A stretch of 64,000 nucleotides of DNA from positions 2,542,001 to 2,606,000 of the forward strand of contig JBAGRP010000001.1 of the NCBI GenBank assembly GCA_036924855.1, read 5' to 3'. Within the stretch, counting starts at the first letter, position 1; each line of letters opens with the position of its first letter. This stretch comes from Nitrobacteraceae bacterium AZCC 2146. GTDB lineage: Bacteria > Pseudomonadota > Alphaproteobacteria > Rhizobiales > Xanthobacteraceae. The position numbers and the translations under genes were made by a program. This document shows positions 54,188-63,341 of this stretch, piece after piece. The notes beneath the pieces were generated by a model. The model was not told the DNA's origin, did not search any database, and saw only the letters and a program-made list of their open reading frames with translations.

Positions 54188-57121
54188 ATGGCGAAGCATC
54201 CCGACACCCCGAAGAAGCCCGTAAAAACCCCGAAATCAAAAGCCCATCGGCCCGACGTGCAGCCGATCGGGCCGGCTTTGGCGGAACTGCTCAATCCCGC
54301 GATCAACCGCGGCGATGCCGGTCTGGGTTCAGGCACCGGCCTGCAGCCGCCGCCGAGCAATTCGCTGGAACGCCGCTCCGGCGGCGAGGCCGCGATTCAT
54401 CGCGCCCGTGCATCGACACCGAAGACATTCCAGAACGATGCCGGCCCGCGGCTCAGCGAGCAGAAGGGATTTGAGGAAGCGCCGCAGGCCAATTACGGCA
54501 CATCAGCGACCATCCCGACACTGGATCCGGAACTCGCCAAGCAACTCGGCTTCACCACCGAGGAAGAGGACGCCGAGGCGCTGGCCCGGCCACCGCGCAA
54601 CAAGATGGAGGCGCTCGGCGTTGCCGCCACCGCCGACGCGCTGGAAAGCCTGATCCGCGACGGCCGTCCGGAATTCAAGGGCGAGAAGGTGTGGACGCCG
54701 CACCGTCCGCCGCGCCCGGAGAAATCCGAAGGCGGCGTGCGCTTCGAGATCAAGTCGGAATACGAGCCGAAGGGCGACCAGCCCACCGCCATCAAGGAAC
54801 TGGTGGAAGGCATCTCGCGCCAGGACCGCACCCAGGTGCTGCTCGGCGTCACCGGCTCCGGCAAGACCTACACCATGGCCAAGGTGATCGAGGCGACGCA
54901 GCGCCCGGCGATCATTCTCGCGCCGAACAAGACGCTGGCGGCGCAGCTCTATGGCGAGTTCAAGAGCTTCTTCCCCGACAACGCGGTGGAGTATTTCGTC
55001 AGCTATTACGACTACTACCAGCCCGAAGCCTATGTGCCGCGCACCGACACCTATATCGAGAAGGATTCCTCGATCAACGAGCAGATCGACCGCATGCGCC
55101 ATTCGGCGACGCGCGCGCTCTTGGAACGCGACGATGTCATCATCGTCGCCTCGGTATCGTGCATCTACGGTATCGGCTCGGTGGAAACCTACACCGCCAT
55201 GACCTTCGCCCTGAAGAAGGGCGAGCGCATCGACCAGCGGCAATTGATCGCCGATCTCGTGGCGCTGCAGTACAAGCGCACCCAGCACGACTTCACCCGC
55301 GGCACCTTTCGCGTCCGCGGCGACGTTATCGACATCTTCCCGGCGCATTACGAAGACCGGGCGTGGCGCGTGAACCTGTTCGGCGACACCGTGGAGACCA
55401 TCGAGGAGTTCGATCCGCTCACCGGCCACAAGCAGGACGAGCTCGAATTCATCAAGATCTACGCCAATTCGCATTACGTGACGCCGCGGCCGACGCTGAT
55501 CCAGGCGATCAAGTCGATCAAGGAAGAGCTGAAATGGCGGCTGGAGCAGCTCCACAACCAGGGCCGCCTGCTGGAAGCGCAGCGGCTGGAGCAGCGCACC
55601 ACCTTCGACATCGAGATGATGGAAGCCACCGGCTCCTGCGCCGGCATCGAGAACTATTCGCGCTATCTCACCGGCCGCCGTCCCGGCGAACCGCCGCCGA
55701 CCCTGTTCGAATACGTCCCCGACAATGCGCTGGTGTTCGCCGACGAAAGCCACGTCACCGTCCCCCAAATTGGTGGCATGTTCAAAGGCGACTTCCGACG
55801 CAAGGCGACGCTGGCCGAATACGGCTTCCGGCTGCCGTCCTGCATGGACAATAGGCCGCTGCGTTTCGAGGAATGGGACATGATGCGCCCGCAATCGGTC
55901 GCGGTCTCCGCGACGCCGAGCGCATGGGAGTTGAACGAATCCGGCGGCGTATTCGTCGAGCAGGTCATCCGCCCCACCGGGCTGATCGATCCGCCGATCA
56001 ACATCCGCCCGGCCCGCACCCAGGTCGACGATCTCGTCGGCGAGGTCCGCGCCACCGCGCAGGCCGGCTATCGCTCGCTGATCACCGTGCTGACCAAGCG
56101 GATGGCGGAAGACCTCACCGAATATCTGCATGAGCAGGGCATCCGCGTCCGCTACATGCACTCGGACATCGACACCATCGAGCGCATCGAGATCATCCGC
56201 GACTTGCGCCTTGGCGCCTTCGACGCGCTGGTCGGCATCAACCTGTTGCGCGAAGGCCTCGACATTCCCGAATGCGCGCTGGTCGCCGTGCTCGACGCCG
56301 ACAAGGAAGGGTTTCTGCGCAGCGAGACCTCGCTGATCCAGACCATCGGCCGCGCCGCGCGCAACGTCGACGGCAAGGTGATCCTCTATGCCGACCAGAT
56401 GACCGGCTCGATGCAGCGCGCCATCGCCGAGACCGATCGCCGCCGCGAGAAGCAGGTCGAATACAACACGCTGCACGGCATCACGCCGGAAAGCATCAAG
56501 AAGACCATCGGCGACATCATGAACTCGGTCTACGAGCGCGACCATGTGCTGGTGGAAATCGGCAATGGCGGCATGGCCGACGACGTCATGAGCATCGGGC
56601 ATAATTTCGAAGCCGTGCTCGGCGATCTGGAAACCCGCATGCGCGAAGCCGCCGCCGACCTCAATTTCGAGGAAGCCGCCCGCTTGCGCGACGAGGTCAA
56701 GCGCCTGCGCGCGACGGAGCTGGCCGTGGTCGATGATCCCACCATCAAGCAGCGCGGCGTCGCGGCAAAGGCGGGAAGCTACAAAGGCGAGAAGAAATAC
56801 GGCGACGCCGCCAACCTGCCGGCGCGCCTCGACAAGGCCGCGCAAGGCAAGGCCGGCGGAAGGTTCGGCAGCAAAGGCGCGTCGAAGGTGCACAAGCCCG
56901 ATCTCGACGAGATGGGCATCGCGGGATGGCACGAAGTCAAACCCGACCGCCCCAAGCGCGCCGGCCCGCGCAAGCCGACGCTGGACGAAATGGGCCCGGG
57001 CCCCGAGAGCAAGATCTTCCAGCCGAAAAACTCGCGCGAATCCGGCCCGGAATTCGGACCATCCCCGCGCTCGTCAGGCGGCGCGCCGGGGCATCGCGGT
57101 GGATGGAAGAAGAGGTCATAA
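54188..57121 (+). CDS. uvrB: Excinuclease ABC subunit UvrB with long terminal extensions
   Basis: A 977-residue nucleotide-excision repair helicase that loads onto damaged DNA and recruits UvrC. The core from about residue 189 has the Walker [20 protein letters not shown], the beta-hairpin ([12 protein letters not shown]), [12 protein letters not shown], the helicase motifs [12 protein letters not shown] and RREKQVEYN, and a UVR domain near 811-846 ([16 protein letters not shown]). Most UvrB proteins are about 670-700 residues; here about 185 N-terminal and 130 C-terminal residues are added, both low-complexity. Long versions are normal in Bradyrhizobium relatives. The last 44 codons lie in a direct repeat (see 56990). 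Confidence 0.95.
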   Translation: MAKHPDTPKKPVKTPKSKAHRPDVQPIGPALAELLNPAINRGDAGLGSGTGLQPPPSNSLERRSGGEAAIHRARASTPKTFQNDAGPRLSEQKGFEEAPQANYGTSATIPTLDPELAKQLGFTTEEEDAEALARPPRNKMEALGVAATADALESLIRDGRPEFKGEKVWTPHRPPRPEKSEGGVRFEIKSEYEPKGDQPTAIKELVEGISRQDRTQVLLGVTGSGKTYTMAKVIEATQRPAIILAPNKTLAAQLYGEFKSFFPDNAVEYFVSYYDYYQPEAYVPRTDTYIEKDSSINEQIDRMRHSATRALLERDDVIIVASVSCIYGIGSVETYTAMTFALKKGERIDQRQLIADLVALQYKRTQHDFTRGTFRVRGDVIDIFPAHYEDRAWRVNLFGDTVETIEEFDPLTGHKQDELEFIKIYANSHYVTPRPTLIQAIKSIKEELKWRLEQLHNQGRLLEAQRLEQRTTFDIEMMEATGSCAGIENYSRYLTGRRPGEPPPTLFEYVPDNALVFADESHVTVPQIGGMFKGDFRRKATLAEYGFRLPSCMDNRPLRFEEWDMMRPQSVAVSATPSAWELNESGGVFVEQVIRPTGLIDPPINIRPARTQVDDLVGEVRATAQAGYRSLITVLTKRMAEDLTEYLHEQGIRVRYMHSDIDTIERIEIIRDLRLGAFDALVGINLLREGLDIPECALVAVLDADKEGFLRSETSLIQTIGRAARNVDGKVILYADQMTGSMQRAIAETDRRREKQVEYNTLHGITPESIKKTIGDIMNSVYERDHVLVEIGNGGMADDVMSIGHNFEAVLGDLETRMREAAADLNFEEAARLRDEVKRLRATELAVVDDPTIKQRGVAAKAGSYKGEKKYGDAANLPARLDKAAQGKAGGRFGSKGASKVHKPDLDEMGIAGWHEVKPDRPKRAGPRKPTLDEMGPGPESKIFQPKNSRESGPEFGPSPRSSGGAPGHRGGWKKRS
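56990..57121 (+). repeat. Direct repeat, copy A: 3' end of uvrB
   Basis: This copy encodes the last 43 residues of UvrB ([20 protein letters not shown], stop TAA). It begins with the 12-base palindrome GGGCCCGGGCCC. The first 71 bases (56990-57060) are identical to those of copy B at 57501; the rest differs at about ten positions. The repeat flanks a 379-base segment with an unrelated gene. Confidence 0.92.
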
Positions 57122-57191
57122 GGCAAAAAGTTTCCATACGTTCAAGCTGGACTGTGCTTCGCTCATGTAAACAACCTCGGGAGGACACGTA

Positions 57192-57488
57192 ATGTTCGTA
57201 CAGACCGCTTGTGAAGCCCTCCGGTCAGGGCACGTTCTGGCACTTCAATACAATGGCTTTTCCAGATTGGTCGAAGTCCACGCTGTTGGCTTCACGAAAG
57301 AGGAAACCCCCATCCTGCGCGTCTGGCAAATCGGTGGCGGCAGCGCGAGTAACGAGCCCGTTGGCTGGAAGCTGCTGCGCCTCGACGAGGCAACCGGCGC
57401 GGTCGTCACTCACCAAAAGTCTCTCGCACCACGCTCTGGGTACGAGCCCGGAGATGAGGGCATGCAAGTCATTACCTGCCAGCTCTAG
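57192..57488 (+). CDS. Orphan 98-residue gene inserted at the uvrB 3' end
   Basis: A 98-residue soluble protein with a good ribosome site (GGGAGG, eight bases before ATG). It shows LALQYNGFSRLVEVHAVGF, ILRVWQIGGG and GWKLLRLDEATGAVV, a strand-turn-strand layout like WYL or SH3-type small barrels. I do not recognise the family; a WYL-like ligand domain is a weak guess. Codon use and base composition differ from neighbours: by hand count about 59% GC in 57181-57480 and about 45% in 57121-57180. It lies between two copies of the uvrB terminus, so it probably came in by horizontal transfer. Confidence 0.75.
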   Translation: MFVQTACEALRSGHVLALQYNGFSRLVEVHAVGFTKEETPILRVWQIGGGSASNEPVGWKLLRLDEATGAVVTHQKSLAPRSGYEPGDEGMQVITCQL

Positions 57489-57500
57489 GCCCGCCGCACT

Positions 57501-57629
57501 TGATGGGCCCGGGCCCCGAGAGCAAGATCTTCCAGCCGAAAAACTCGCGCGAATCCGGCCCGGAATTCGGACCGTTGCCGCGCTCGTCAGGTGGTACGCC
57601 GGGGCATCAGGGTGGATGGAAGAAGCGGT
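57501..57629 (+). repeat. Direct repeat, copy B: orphan uvrB 3' end
   Basis: This copy keeps the UvrB frame open to its own stop (TAG at 57627-57629): [35 protein letters not shown]. Differences from copy A are few and mostly conservative. It has no start of its own, so it is a leftover of the uvrB 3' end. The pattern fits an insertion that brought its own substitute end (copy A) and displaced the original end to here. Confidence 0.85.
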
Positions 57630-57835
57630 AGGCACTATCCAATGTCCTGGAACTAGTGACCCAAGATGAGTCCTTGTCCCCTTTGTGCCCGGCGACGAAC
57701 ATCGTCGCTATAGACACTAGCGGCCTCGGACCACTGCCGCCCCGCTGGCGGCATTCGGGTGCCGCAACGGAACCACATCATCAAGCCGGCGTTGTTCGAA
57801 CGTGCCGTGGGTTCATGGCGCACCATGAGGGTGCC

Positions 57836-59242
57836 ATGTCAAAACTCAATATCAGGATCGCCGTCTTTGTGCTGACGGCCGTGCTGTCGGCCGCAGGATA
57901 TGCCGCTGCGAAAGGCGGCGGTGGTCACGGTGGTGGACATGGCGGTGGACACGGCGGTGGACACGGCGGGGGTCATGGGGGCGGGGGTCATGGGGGCGCG
58001 CATTTTCATGGCGGTGGCCACCATGGCGGTGGGCATTTCAGCCGCGCGCATTTCGGCGGCGGGCGTCATTTCGGCAGATCCGCAAGCGCCCGCTCGTTTG
58101 CCGGACCAGGTTTCAGCCGCGGTCGGGCTTTCGCCGCACACAACGCGCTGAACTCGCGCGCGCTTGCCCGAACCTTGCGCCACAGTGCAGCGCTGCACGA
58201 CCCCGGCATGCGTGCGCGGATTACCGCTGGCGTAGCGCTGGCCGGCTGGCACAACGGCCGCACCGGATGGTGGCAACACGGCAACGGCGGATATGGATGG
58301 GTCGGGCCGTTGTTCTGGCCGTTCGCTTATTTTGACATCTATGATTATGCGATCTGGGGCAGTGCTGCCCGGGGCCCATTCTGGGGGTACGGCTATGATG
58401 ACATCTACGCCGGCATGTTTGCTCCCTACGACTATGATGCCCTCGCAGGCTATCTGCCGCTGCGCGGCTCAGCGGGCGCGCGCGATGACGCGCCGGACCG
58501 GCTGGCGCAGCTGTGCGGCGAGGACAGCCGCGAGATTGCTGGCCTGCCGATCGATCTGATTCAGCAGGCGATCGAGCCGACCGAGGCGCAGCGTGCCGCG
58601 CTCGATGAACTCGCCAACGCTTCCGTCGCAGCTGCGCAGAAAATCAAGGCGGCCTGCCCGACCATCATGTCGCTGACGGCGCCAGGCCGGCTGGCGTCCA
58701 TGCAACAGCGCATCGAGGCGATGATCGCGGCGGTGGCAATTGTGCAGCCGGCGCTCGACAGATTCTACAACCTGCTGAACGATGAACAGAAGGCGCGATT
58801 GAATGCGCTCGCCGAGGATCAACGCCGGCGCAGCCTGGCAAGGAGCCGCGATCGATCGCTTGCGCAGGGCTGCGACGTTGCGCAAGTCACCGCGCTGAAG
58901 TGGCCGACCGAGGAGATTGATGCGAGGCTGCGCCCGACAGAGACCCAACGGGCGAGCCTTGTCGCGCTCCAGAACGCAAGCACCAGGGCGGCGGACATGC
59001 TCACGACCTCGTGCCAGTCCGACGATGCGGTCACCCCACCGACGCGGCTCGCCATCGTCGGCAAGAGGCTCGATACCATGCTGCAGGCGGTCAAGCTGGT
59101 GCGTTCGGCGCTTGACGATTTCTACGCAACGCTGAGCGACGAGCAGAAGGCCCAGTTCGAGGCGATCGGTCCGCGGCGAACGGCCTCGAACCAGCCCGAC
59201 ACCCGCAGGCATCGCCGCGGCCGGGAATTTTTCGGCAATTGA
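57836..59242 (+). CDS. Secreted Gly/His-rich LTXXQ-motif (Spy/CpxP-like) protein
   Basis: A 468-residue exported protein with a signal peptide (KLNIRIAVFVLTAVLSAAGYAAA), a repetitive GGGHGGGHGGG segment (about residues 27-65, likely metal-binding), an aromatic/Gly-rich middle (FWPFAYFDIYDYAIWG), and a helical C-half with LTXXQ-type units: IEPTEAQRAALDEL, LNDEQKARLNAL, RPTETQRASLVALQ and LSDEQKAQFEAI. The Spy/CpxP LTXXQ fold is a periplasmic chaperone/stress sensor. Two such domains in one protein with a His-rich tract is a larger version common in Bradyrhizobium relatives. GAGGG precedes ATG 57836. The His repeats suggest metal stress, but this is inference. Confidence 0.8.
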   Translation: MSKLNIRIAVFVLTAVLSAAGYAAAKGGGGHGGGHGGGHGGGHGGGHGGGGHGGAHFHGGGHHGGGHFSRAHFGGGRHFGRSASARSFAGPGFSRGRAFAAHNALNSRALARTLRHSAALHDPGMRARITAGVALAGWHNGRTGWWQHGNGGYGWVGPLFWPFAYFDIYDYAIWGSAARGPFWGYGYDDIYAGMFAPYDYDALAGYLPLRGSAGARDDAPDRLAQLCGEDSREIAGLPIDLIQQAIEPTEAQRAALDELANASVAAAQKIKAACPTIMSLTAPGRLASMQQRIEAMIAAVAIVQPALDRFYNLLNDEQKARLNALAEDQRRRSLARSRDRSLAQGCDVAQVTALKWPTEEIDARLRPTETQRASLVALQNASTRAADMLTTSCQSDDAVTPPTRLAIVGKRLDTMLQAVKLVRSALDDFYATLSDEQKAQFEAIGPRRTASNQPDTRRHRRGREFFGN

Positions 59243-59292
59243 TTTCCTGCCGACGTCGGGTCTCGCACCCCGGCGGACGGCGGCACAGGTGC

Positions 59293-59349
59293 GGATGGCC
59301 GGGACATCCAGTGCGAAGACGCGCTTCGCGCTTTAGCCCGGCCATGATG
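59293..59349. repeat. Palindromic intergenic repeat, same family as 14055-14166
   Basis: GGATGGCCGGGACATCCAG, then GCGCTTCGCGC and GCCCGGCCATGATG: ATGGCCGGG pairs with CCCGGCCAT. Close in sequence to the right half of the element at 14055-14166. It overlaps the end of the small secreted gene on the minus strand, so the C-terminus of that protein may be repeat-derived. Confidence 0.65.
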
Positions 59350-59674
59350 CCGAGAGGGGGCGATGGCTCACCAACGTCAACGCGGGGAATGACGGCCGCG
59401 ACGACATGTGCGGGCAGCTGTCCGACCGCGGCTTCGCACCGCGCTTGTCGGCGGGGACCTTGCAGTTGTCGATGCGCTGCTCGTCCATCCATTTGCGGCC
59501 GAGCCGTTCCTTGCCGGTGAGGACGCCGGGTGCGGCGGATGGCGCAACGGTTCGCGCGTTCGGAAGCCTTGTGATATCTTCGGCGGCGTCCGGATCCGCG
59601 GCGAAGGCGCCAGACGACAGCGCAACGCCGATCGCGGCGGCCAAAGCCAATGCGGGTCTGTCGCCGAGCGCCAT
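59333..59674 (-). CDS. Small secreted hypothetical protein with repeat-derived tail
   Basis: A 113-residue exported protein (signal segment LALAAAIGVALSSGAFAADPD). The core RKWMDEQRIDNCKVPADKRGAKPRSDSCPH has two cysteines and looks like a compact domain seen in small periplasmic proteins of this order. The last ~20 residues (PSFPALTLVSHRPLSASWPG) come from the intergenic repeat, so the original stop may have been lost. The start is uncertain: no strong ribosome site is seen before ATG 59674. Function unknown. Confidence 0.55.
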   Translation of the reverse strand: MALGDRPALALAAAIGVALSSGAFAADPDAAEDITRLPNARTVAPSAAPGVLTGKERLGRKWMDEQRIDNCKVPADKRGAKPRSDSCPHMSSRPSFPALTLVSHRPLSASWPG

Positions 59675-59885
59675 GGGATGGCCCCGCTGCTGTTCGGCGG
59701 CATGTTAGATGGTCCCGCAGGGACTGCAACAGACGAACCCGCAACGGCGGCGCGCTGCGCCGCATCCGGGGTAACGATGTTCGCCTCACCTCGCCGCCAG
59801 CGTTCAAACCGCCACATACAAACGCACGGAGACTTGCTATCGTCCGCTCGCGCCAATTCCATCAACCCGGCGCAGGGAGTTCGCC

Positions 59886-60026
59886 ATGGCCAAGGGTCAA
59901 ATGAGAAGCAACAAGGAAAAGAAGAAGCCGAAGGCGGACAAGAACCTCAAGAAGGGCGGCGTCGCCAGCGTCAATCCGTTTGCGTCCAGCAAGACACCGG
60001 CCGGCTCGGCGCCGAACAAGAAGTAA
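59886..60026 (+). CDS. Very small basic protein (MAKGQ type)
   Basis: A 46-residue Lys-rich protein (MAKGQMRSNKEKKKPKAD.. ending SAPNKK). AGGGAG stands before ATG 59886 and short 'MAKGQxRSNKExKKPK' proteins are common, conserved hypotheticals in alphaproteobacteria. It is highly charged and without hydrophobic core, so likely disordered and possibly nucleic-acid or ribosome associated. That is only inference. Confidence 0.75.
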   Translation: MAKGQMRSNKEKKKPKADKNLKKGGVASVNPFASSKTPAGSAPNKK

Positions 60027-60038
60027 CCGCCGCGGCTG

Positions 60039-60419
60039 GTGTCCGACATCGGGCTGCACTGGAACGCGTTCGACCTCGCGCTGATCGCGCTGCTGGCGTG
60101 TTCGCCCGGCCTCGTGGCCGGGCTGCTGCTCGGCGCGGTGGTGTGGCGCGATCATCGCGTGATCGGCGCGGCGCTCGGCGGCGCGATCGGCGCCGTGCTG
60201 TGCGTGCTGCTGCTGATGTTCTGTTTCCGCTCGCGCATCGCGCTGGCCGACGGCTTTGACGGCGCGGCCTGGCTGACGCTGAAAGTGTGCTGGCCGGGCT
60301 TCGTGCTCGGCGGCATGATCGCGGCGTGGCGGTTCGGCGAGCGCTGGATCGTCGCGGCGCTGTGCGGCGCGCCTATGGGCGCGGTGGCCTGGCTTGGCGT
60401 CTGGTCGTATTTCTTTTAA
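60039..60419 (+). CDS. Small membrane protein of unknown function
   Basis: A 126-residue protein with about four hydrophobic helices (IALLACSPGLVAGLLLGAVV, GAALGGAIGAVLCVLLLMF, CWPGFVLGGMIAAW, AALCGAPMGAVAWLGVW) and a basic residue pair after helix 1. The start is GTG 60039, 12 bases after the small MAKGQ gene; the ribosome site is weak, so translation may be coupled. The helical pattern makes the frame likely real. No family recognised. Confidence 0.6.
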   Translation: MSDIGLHWNAFDLALIALLACSPGLVAGLLLGAVVWRDHRVIGAALGGAIGAVLCVLLLMFCFRSRIALADGFDGAAWLTLKVCWPGFVLGGMIAAWRFGERWIVAALCGAPMGAVAWLGVWSYFF

Positions 60420-60670
60420 AATATCCACATCGTGCCGCTTGCCCGCACAGGCATGAGCTCCGACGAACGCGTTGCGCGAATGTCATATTACGCGCAACTC
60501 CACGTTCTACGGCGCTGCACGCGTGACGATATTGTGATGCCGCGCGTTAAGGTTCTCGCAACCTTCGCGCCGTCCCGCGCTTGATCCTGACGCGATCACG
60601 CCGCCTATATTATTTCTGCCAAACGCCATCATTGCACCGCCGCGGGCTTCGGACCGGCAGGGAGACAGTT

Positions 60671-61126
60671 ATGAATGATCTTGTGACGCGCAAATGCGTA
60701 ACAGATTTCCTCAATGCATTTTATGCCGGCGACGCCGCGCGCGTGGTGAATTGCTGTGCGGATGATTTCGACACCATCACCTATGCGCCGATCGAGCTGT
60801 TTCCGCACCTCGGCCAGCACCGCGGCAAGCAATGGGCGGAGGAAGCGATCCGGATCCAGCAGCAGCGCTATGCCAGCCGCCGCGCCGACATCACCTTCAT
60901 CGCGGTCGAAGGCGCAAAGGCCGCCACCACGGTGCGCGTCGCGCTGGAGAAGCGCAACGATCGCCGCATCGTGCAGTTCGAGATCGCGGATTTTTTCACG
61001 CTGCGCAACGGGCTGATCGTCACGCACCGCTCGTTCTTCGATTCCTTCGACCTGGTGCAGCAGGTGCTCGGCCACGATCTCACCGAGGCCTTCGCCGCCA
61101 GTATCCGCAATGCGATGCGCGGCTAG
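60671..61126 (+). CDS. NTF2/SnoaL-like protein (copy 1)
   Basis: A 151-residue protein of the nuclear transport factor 2 fold: TDFLNAFYAGDAARVVNCCADDFDTITYAPIELFPHLGQHRG, then a curved sheet with FFTLRNGLIVTHRSFFDSFDLVQQVLGHDL. Members bind small hydrophobic ligands or act as isomerases and hydrolases; the pocket residues are not diagnostic. GGGAGA precedes ATG 60671. It resembles the gene at 61693-62124 (PIELFPHLG versus PIDMFPFLG; FDLVQQVLG versus FDLVEQTLG). Confidence 0.8.
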   Translation: MNDLVTRKCVTDFLNAFYAGDAARVVNCCADDFDTITYAPIELFPHLGQHRGKQWAEEAIRIQQQRYASRRADITFIAVEGAKAATTVRVALEKRNDRRIVQFEIADFFTLRNGLIVTHRSFFDSFDLVQQVLGHDLTEAFAASIRNAMRG

Positions 61127-61211
61127 CGTCGCGTCTCCAGACATCTCGCGCAGGCCTTGAACCCGATCGCGCGTCACCACGACCCATATTGGTTTGGGGC
61201 GGGGGCGTTGT

Positions 61212-61487
61212 ATGAAAATCGCGTTGCTGGCGGCGTTGGGGCTGGTGCTCGGGTTGCTGGGTGGCGCGGCGCTGGGGATCGGCGCCGGCATCGCCTGGGT
61301 GGAGCTGTTCAAGACCAGCAATTTCGAAGGCTACAGCGGCATGCTGGTGTTCTTCACCTTCATGCCGATCGGCGCGCTGCTCGGCGGTGTCGCCGGGGCC
61401 GTCCTGTTCGGCGTCATCGCGGCGCGGGACGTTGAAATCGCCATCGAGCGCGTCCCTTTCGATGAGCGGGACAAAAAATACCGATGA
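61212..61487 (+). CDS. Small membrane protein
   Basis: A 91-residue protein with two or three hydrophobic helices (ALLAALGLVLGLLGGAALGIGAGIAW, MLVFFTFMPIGALLGGVAGAVLFGVI) and a charged C-terminus (VPFDERDKKYR). It lies between the two NTF2-like genes. A start at 61194 is less likely. No family recognised. The Gly-rich helices resemble small DUF proteins that insert in the inner membrane. Confidence 0.65.
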   Translation: MKIALLAALGLVLGLLGGAALGIGAGIAWVELFKTSNFEGYSGMLVFFTFMPIGALLGGVAGAVLFGVIAARDVEIAIERVPFDERDKKYR

Positions 61488-61692
61488 GCGGCTTTCCACC
61501 GGTATCATGATGCACGCCAAGCTCGTAAATTGAGCAGCCCACTACCTACGGCATTTGTGCATTGCAAAAAAATCGAGTTGATTTTTCAGCGAAATTATAT
61601 TACTTTAGGTCTCAACGAATTACCGCACCGTCGCGTGGCGGACATGCCCGTTGGGGCCTTCGCCGATTTCAGCCATTTTCAGGACTACACCA

Positions 61693-62124
61693 ATGACAGA
61701 GCACAGCCTCTGGCGTTTTTCACGCGCGTTGCATCGCGCCATTAACGAACGCCAGCCCGACGATCTTGCTGCACTGATCGACGACAATGTCGAATGGGCC
61801 GTCTACGGGCCGATCGACATGTTTCCGTTTCTCGGTGCGCGCCGCGGCAAGGCCGCGGTGCTCGATGTCTGCAAGCAGATCGCCGACAATATCCGGGTAC
61901 ATCGCTTCGAAAGGGAGACGGTGATGCTCGGCCTCGATTCCGGCGCGTCGATGATGCGCTATTCGCTCACGGCGCTGGATTCGAACCGGCCGATCAGCCT
62001 GCGGCTGGCGCAGTTCGCACAATTCAAGGCGGGTCTCCTGATCAGCATGCGCGTGGTGGTCGATACGTTCGATCTGGTCGAACAGACGCTGGGCCGTCCG
62101 ATCCATCTTCCGAAGATCGCCTGA
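61693..62124 (+). CDS. NTF2/SnoaL-like protein (copy 2)
   Basis: A 143-residue NTF2-fold protein similar to copy 1: LHRAINERQPDDLAALIDDNVEWAVYGPIDMFPFLGARRG, then QFAQFKAGLLISMRVVVDTFDLVEQTLGRPI. The upstream 200 bases are AT-rich (ATTATATTACTTTAGG), a possible promoter. It appears to be a duplicated ligand-binding or enzyme domain, function unknown. Confidence 0.78.
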   Translation: MTEHSLWRFSRALHRAINERQPDDLAALIDDNVEWAVYGPIDMFPFLGARRGKAAVLDVCKQIADNIRVHRFERETVMLGLDSGASMMRYSLTALDSNRPISLRLAQFAQFKAGLLISMRVVVDTFDLVEQTLGRPIHLPKIA

Positions 62125-62279
62125 CCCTTCCGACATCGTGGGCCATGGCTCCCGATCCGTGCCGTCATGTGACCGCGGCGGTAGACGTTCCCCAAGAAAA
62201 TATTGCATCGCCACAATTTCGACGAGCCTGACGGTATCATTCGGCACTCGATCTGCGACCTCGCTGGGCGGCGGCTGGC

Positions 62280-63182
62280 ATGATGACCACATCTTTCAAA
62301 CCGACACATTGGGCAGCGCTGATTGCGTTGATCGGGGTGAACGCGCTGGCGTCGCCGGCCGGTGCGCAGGATGCATGGCGCGGGTTGGATCTGGCACCTC
62401 CTCCCGGCGAAATTGAACCGGTGGGCGATACACCACCGGCGAAGCTGGATTTCCCGGAGCCGGACTGGACGCTGCTTGAAACCAGCAGGGCGCCTTCCGC
62501 CAAGGCCACGCCGCGCGAGCAGCGATCGTCTACATCCGCGGGCAATGCCGGCGCGGCGTGGACGTCGCAGACAAATCCCGACGGATCGTCGGCGTTGTCG
62601 GTCAAACAACCACTGTCATCGTTCTGGGACACCCGGGTCGGCGCCGACATGAACGTCGCCGGGCAGCCGCCAGCGCGCAGCGCATCGGACTCCTTTCGCA
62701 ATCAGTTCGGCGATGGCCATCCATCGCAATCCGGCGGCGCCGCATGGGCTGCCATGACCGCCCCCGGCGTCGCTTCGATCTGGGACAAGACCGCGATCGA
62801 GGCGCGCGTCGATCCGCTGGCGGATCAAACCAAGCTCGGCACCTCGCTCAGCAAGTCGGTGCCGCTCGCCGGCAACCAGTATTCGCTGACGTTGCAGAAT
62901 GGCTACAACGTGATCCAGCAGAGCGGCGCGCCGTCGATCGGCTACAATGGACGCCCGACGCGCAGCTATGAGACCGATCAGTCGGCGAAGCTCAGCATCG
63001 CCGATACCGGCACCAGCTTCATCGCCGGGCAGACGCTGGCGACCACCGACGACAAGTGGCTGCGCAAGGTCGGGGCCGAGCAGAAACTGTTCGGCGGCGT
63101 CAACATCTCCGCATCGGTCAGCGAGACGCTGCAGGGTCCGTCGAACAAGAGCCTCACCGCCGGCTTCAAGCACAGCTGGTAA
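62280..63182 (+). CDS. Secreted outer-membrane-like protein of unknown function
   Basis: A 300-residue exported protein (signal peptide ending LASPAGAQ). The N-half is Pro/Ser-rich (PPPGEIEPVGDTPPAKLDF), the C-half has amphipathic strands (SLTLQNGYNVIQ, AKLSIADTGTSFIAGQTL, NISASVSETL) and ends SLTAGFKHSW with a terminal aromatic, like an outer-membrane barrel or a beta-rich anchor. No family recognised. A second Met (62283) is an equally good start. Confidence 0.7.
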   Translation: MMTTSFKPTHWAALIALIGVNALASPAGAQDAWRGLDLAPPPGEIEPVGDTPPAKLDFPEPDWTLLETSRAPSAKATPREQRSSTSAGNAGAAWTSQTNPDGSSALSVKQPLSSFWDTRVGADMNVAGQPPARSASDSFRNQFGDGHPSQSGGAAWAAMTAPGVASIWDKTAIEARVDPLADQTKLGTSLSKSVPLAGNQYSLTLQNGYNVIQQSGAPSIGYNGRPTRSYETDQSAKLSIADTGTSFIAGQTLATTDDKWLRKVGAEQKLFGGVNISASVSETLQGPSNKSLTAGFKHSW

Positions 63183-63341
63183 TTAAGTAAAATCCACACC
63201 GATCGACGATTACCGGCAAAGATCGGACCCGCGCCGCATAATGGCCGCGATCTCGTCAAATTCCACTGCCCTGATGACAGCGTGACTTCGTCGTGCGGGG
63301 GACAATCCGCGCTCGCTCAAACGCGAAACAAGGAAGAGCCG

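Noticed and set aside
54503..56932. 809-codon minus-strand frame opposite uvrB
   Set aside because: Antisense shadow of UvrB; no ribosome site, signal or domain.
57900..58010. Repeats that look like a CRISPR or minisatellite
   Set aside because: These are the GGGH codon repeats of the secreted protein, with short irregular units and no spacers.
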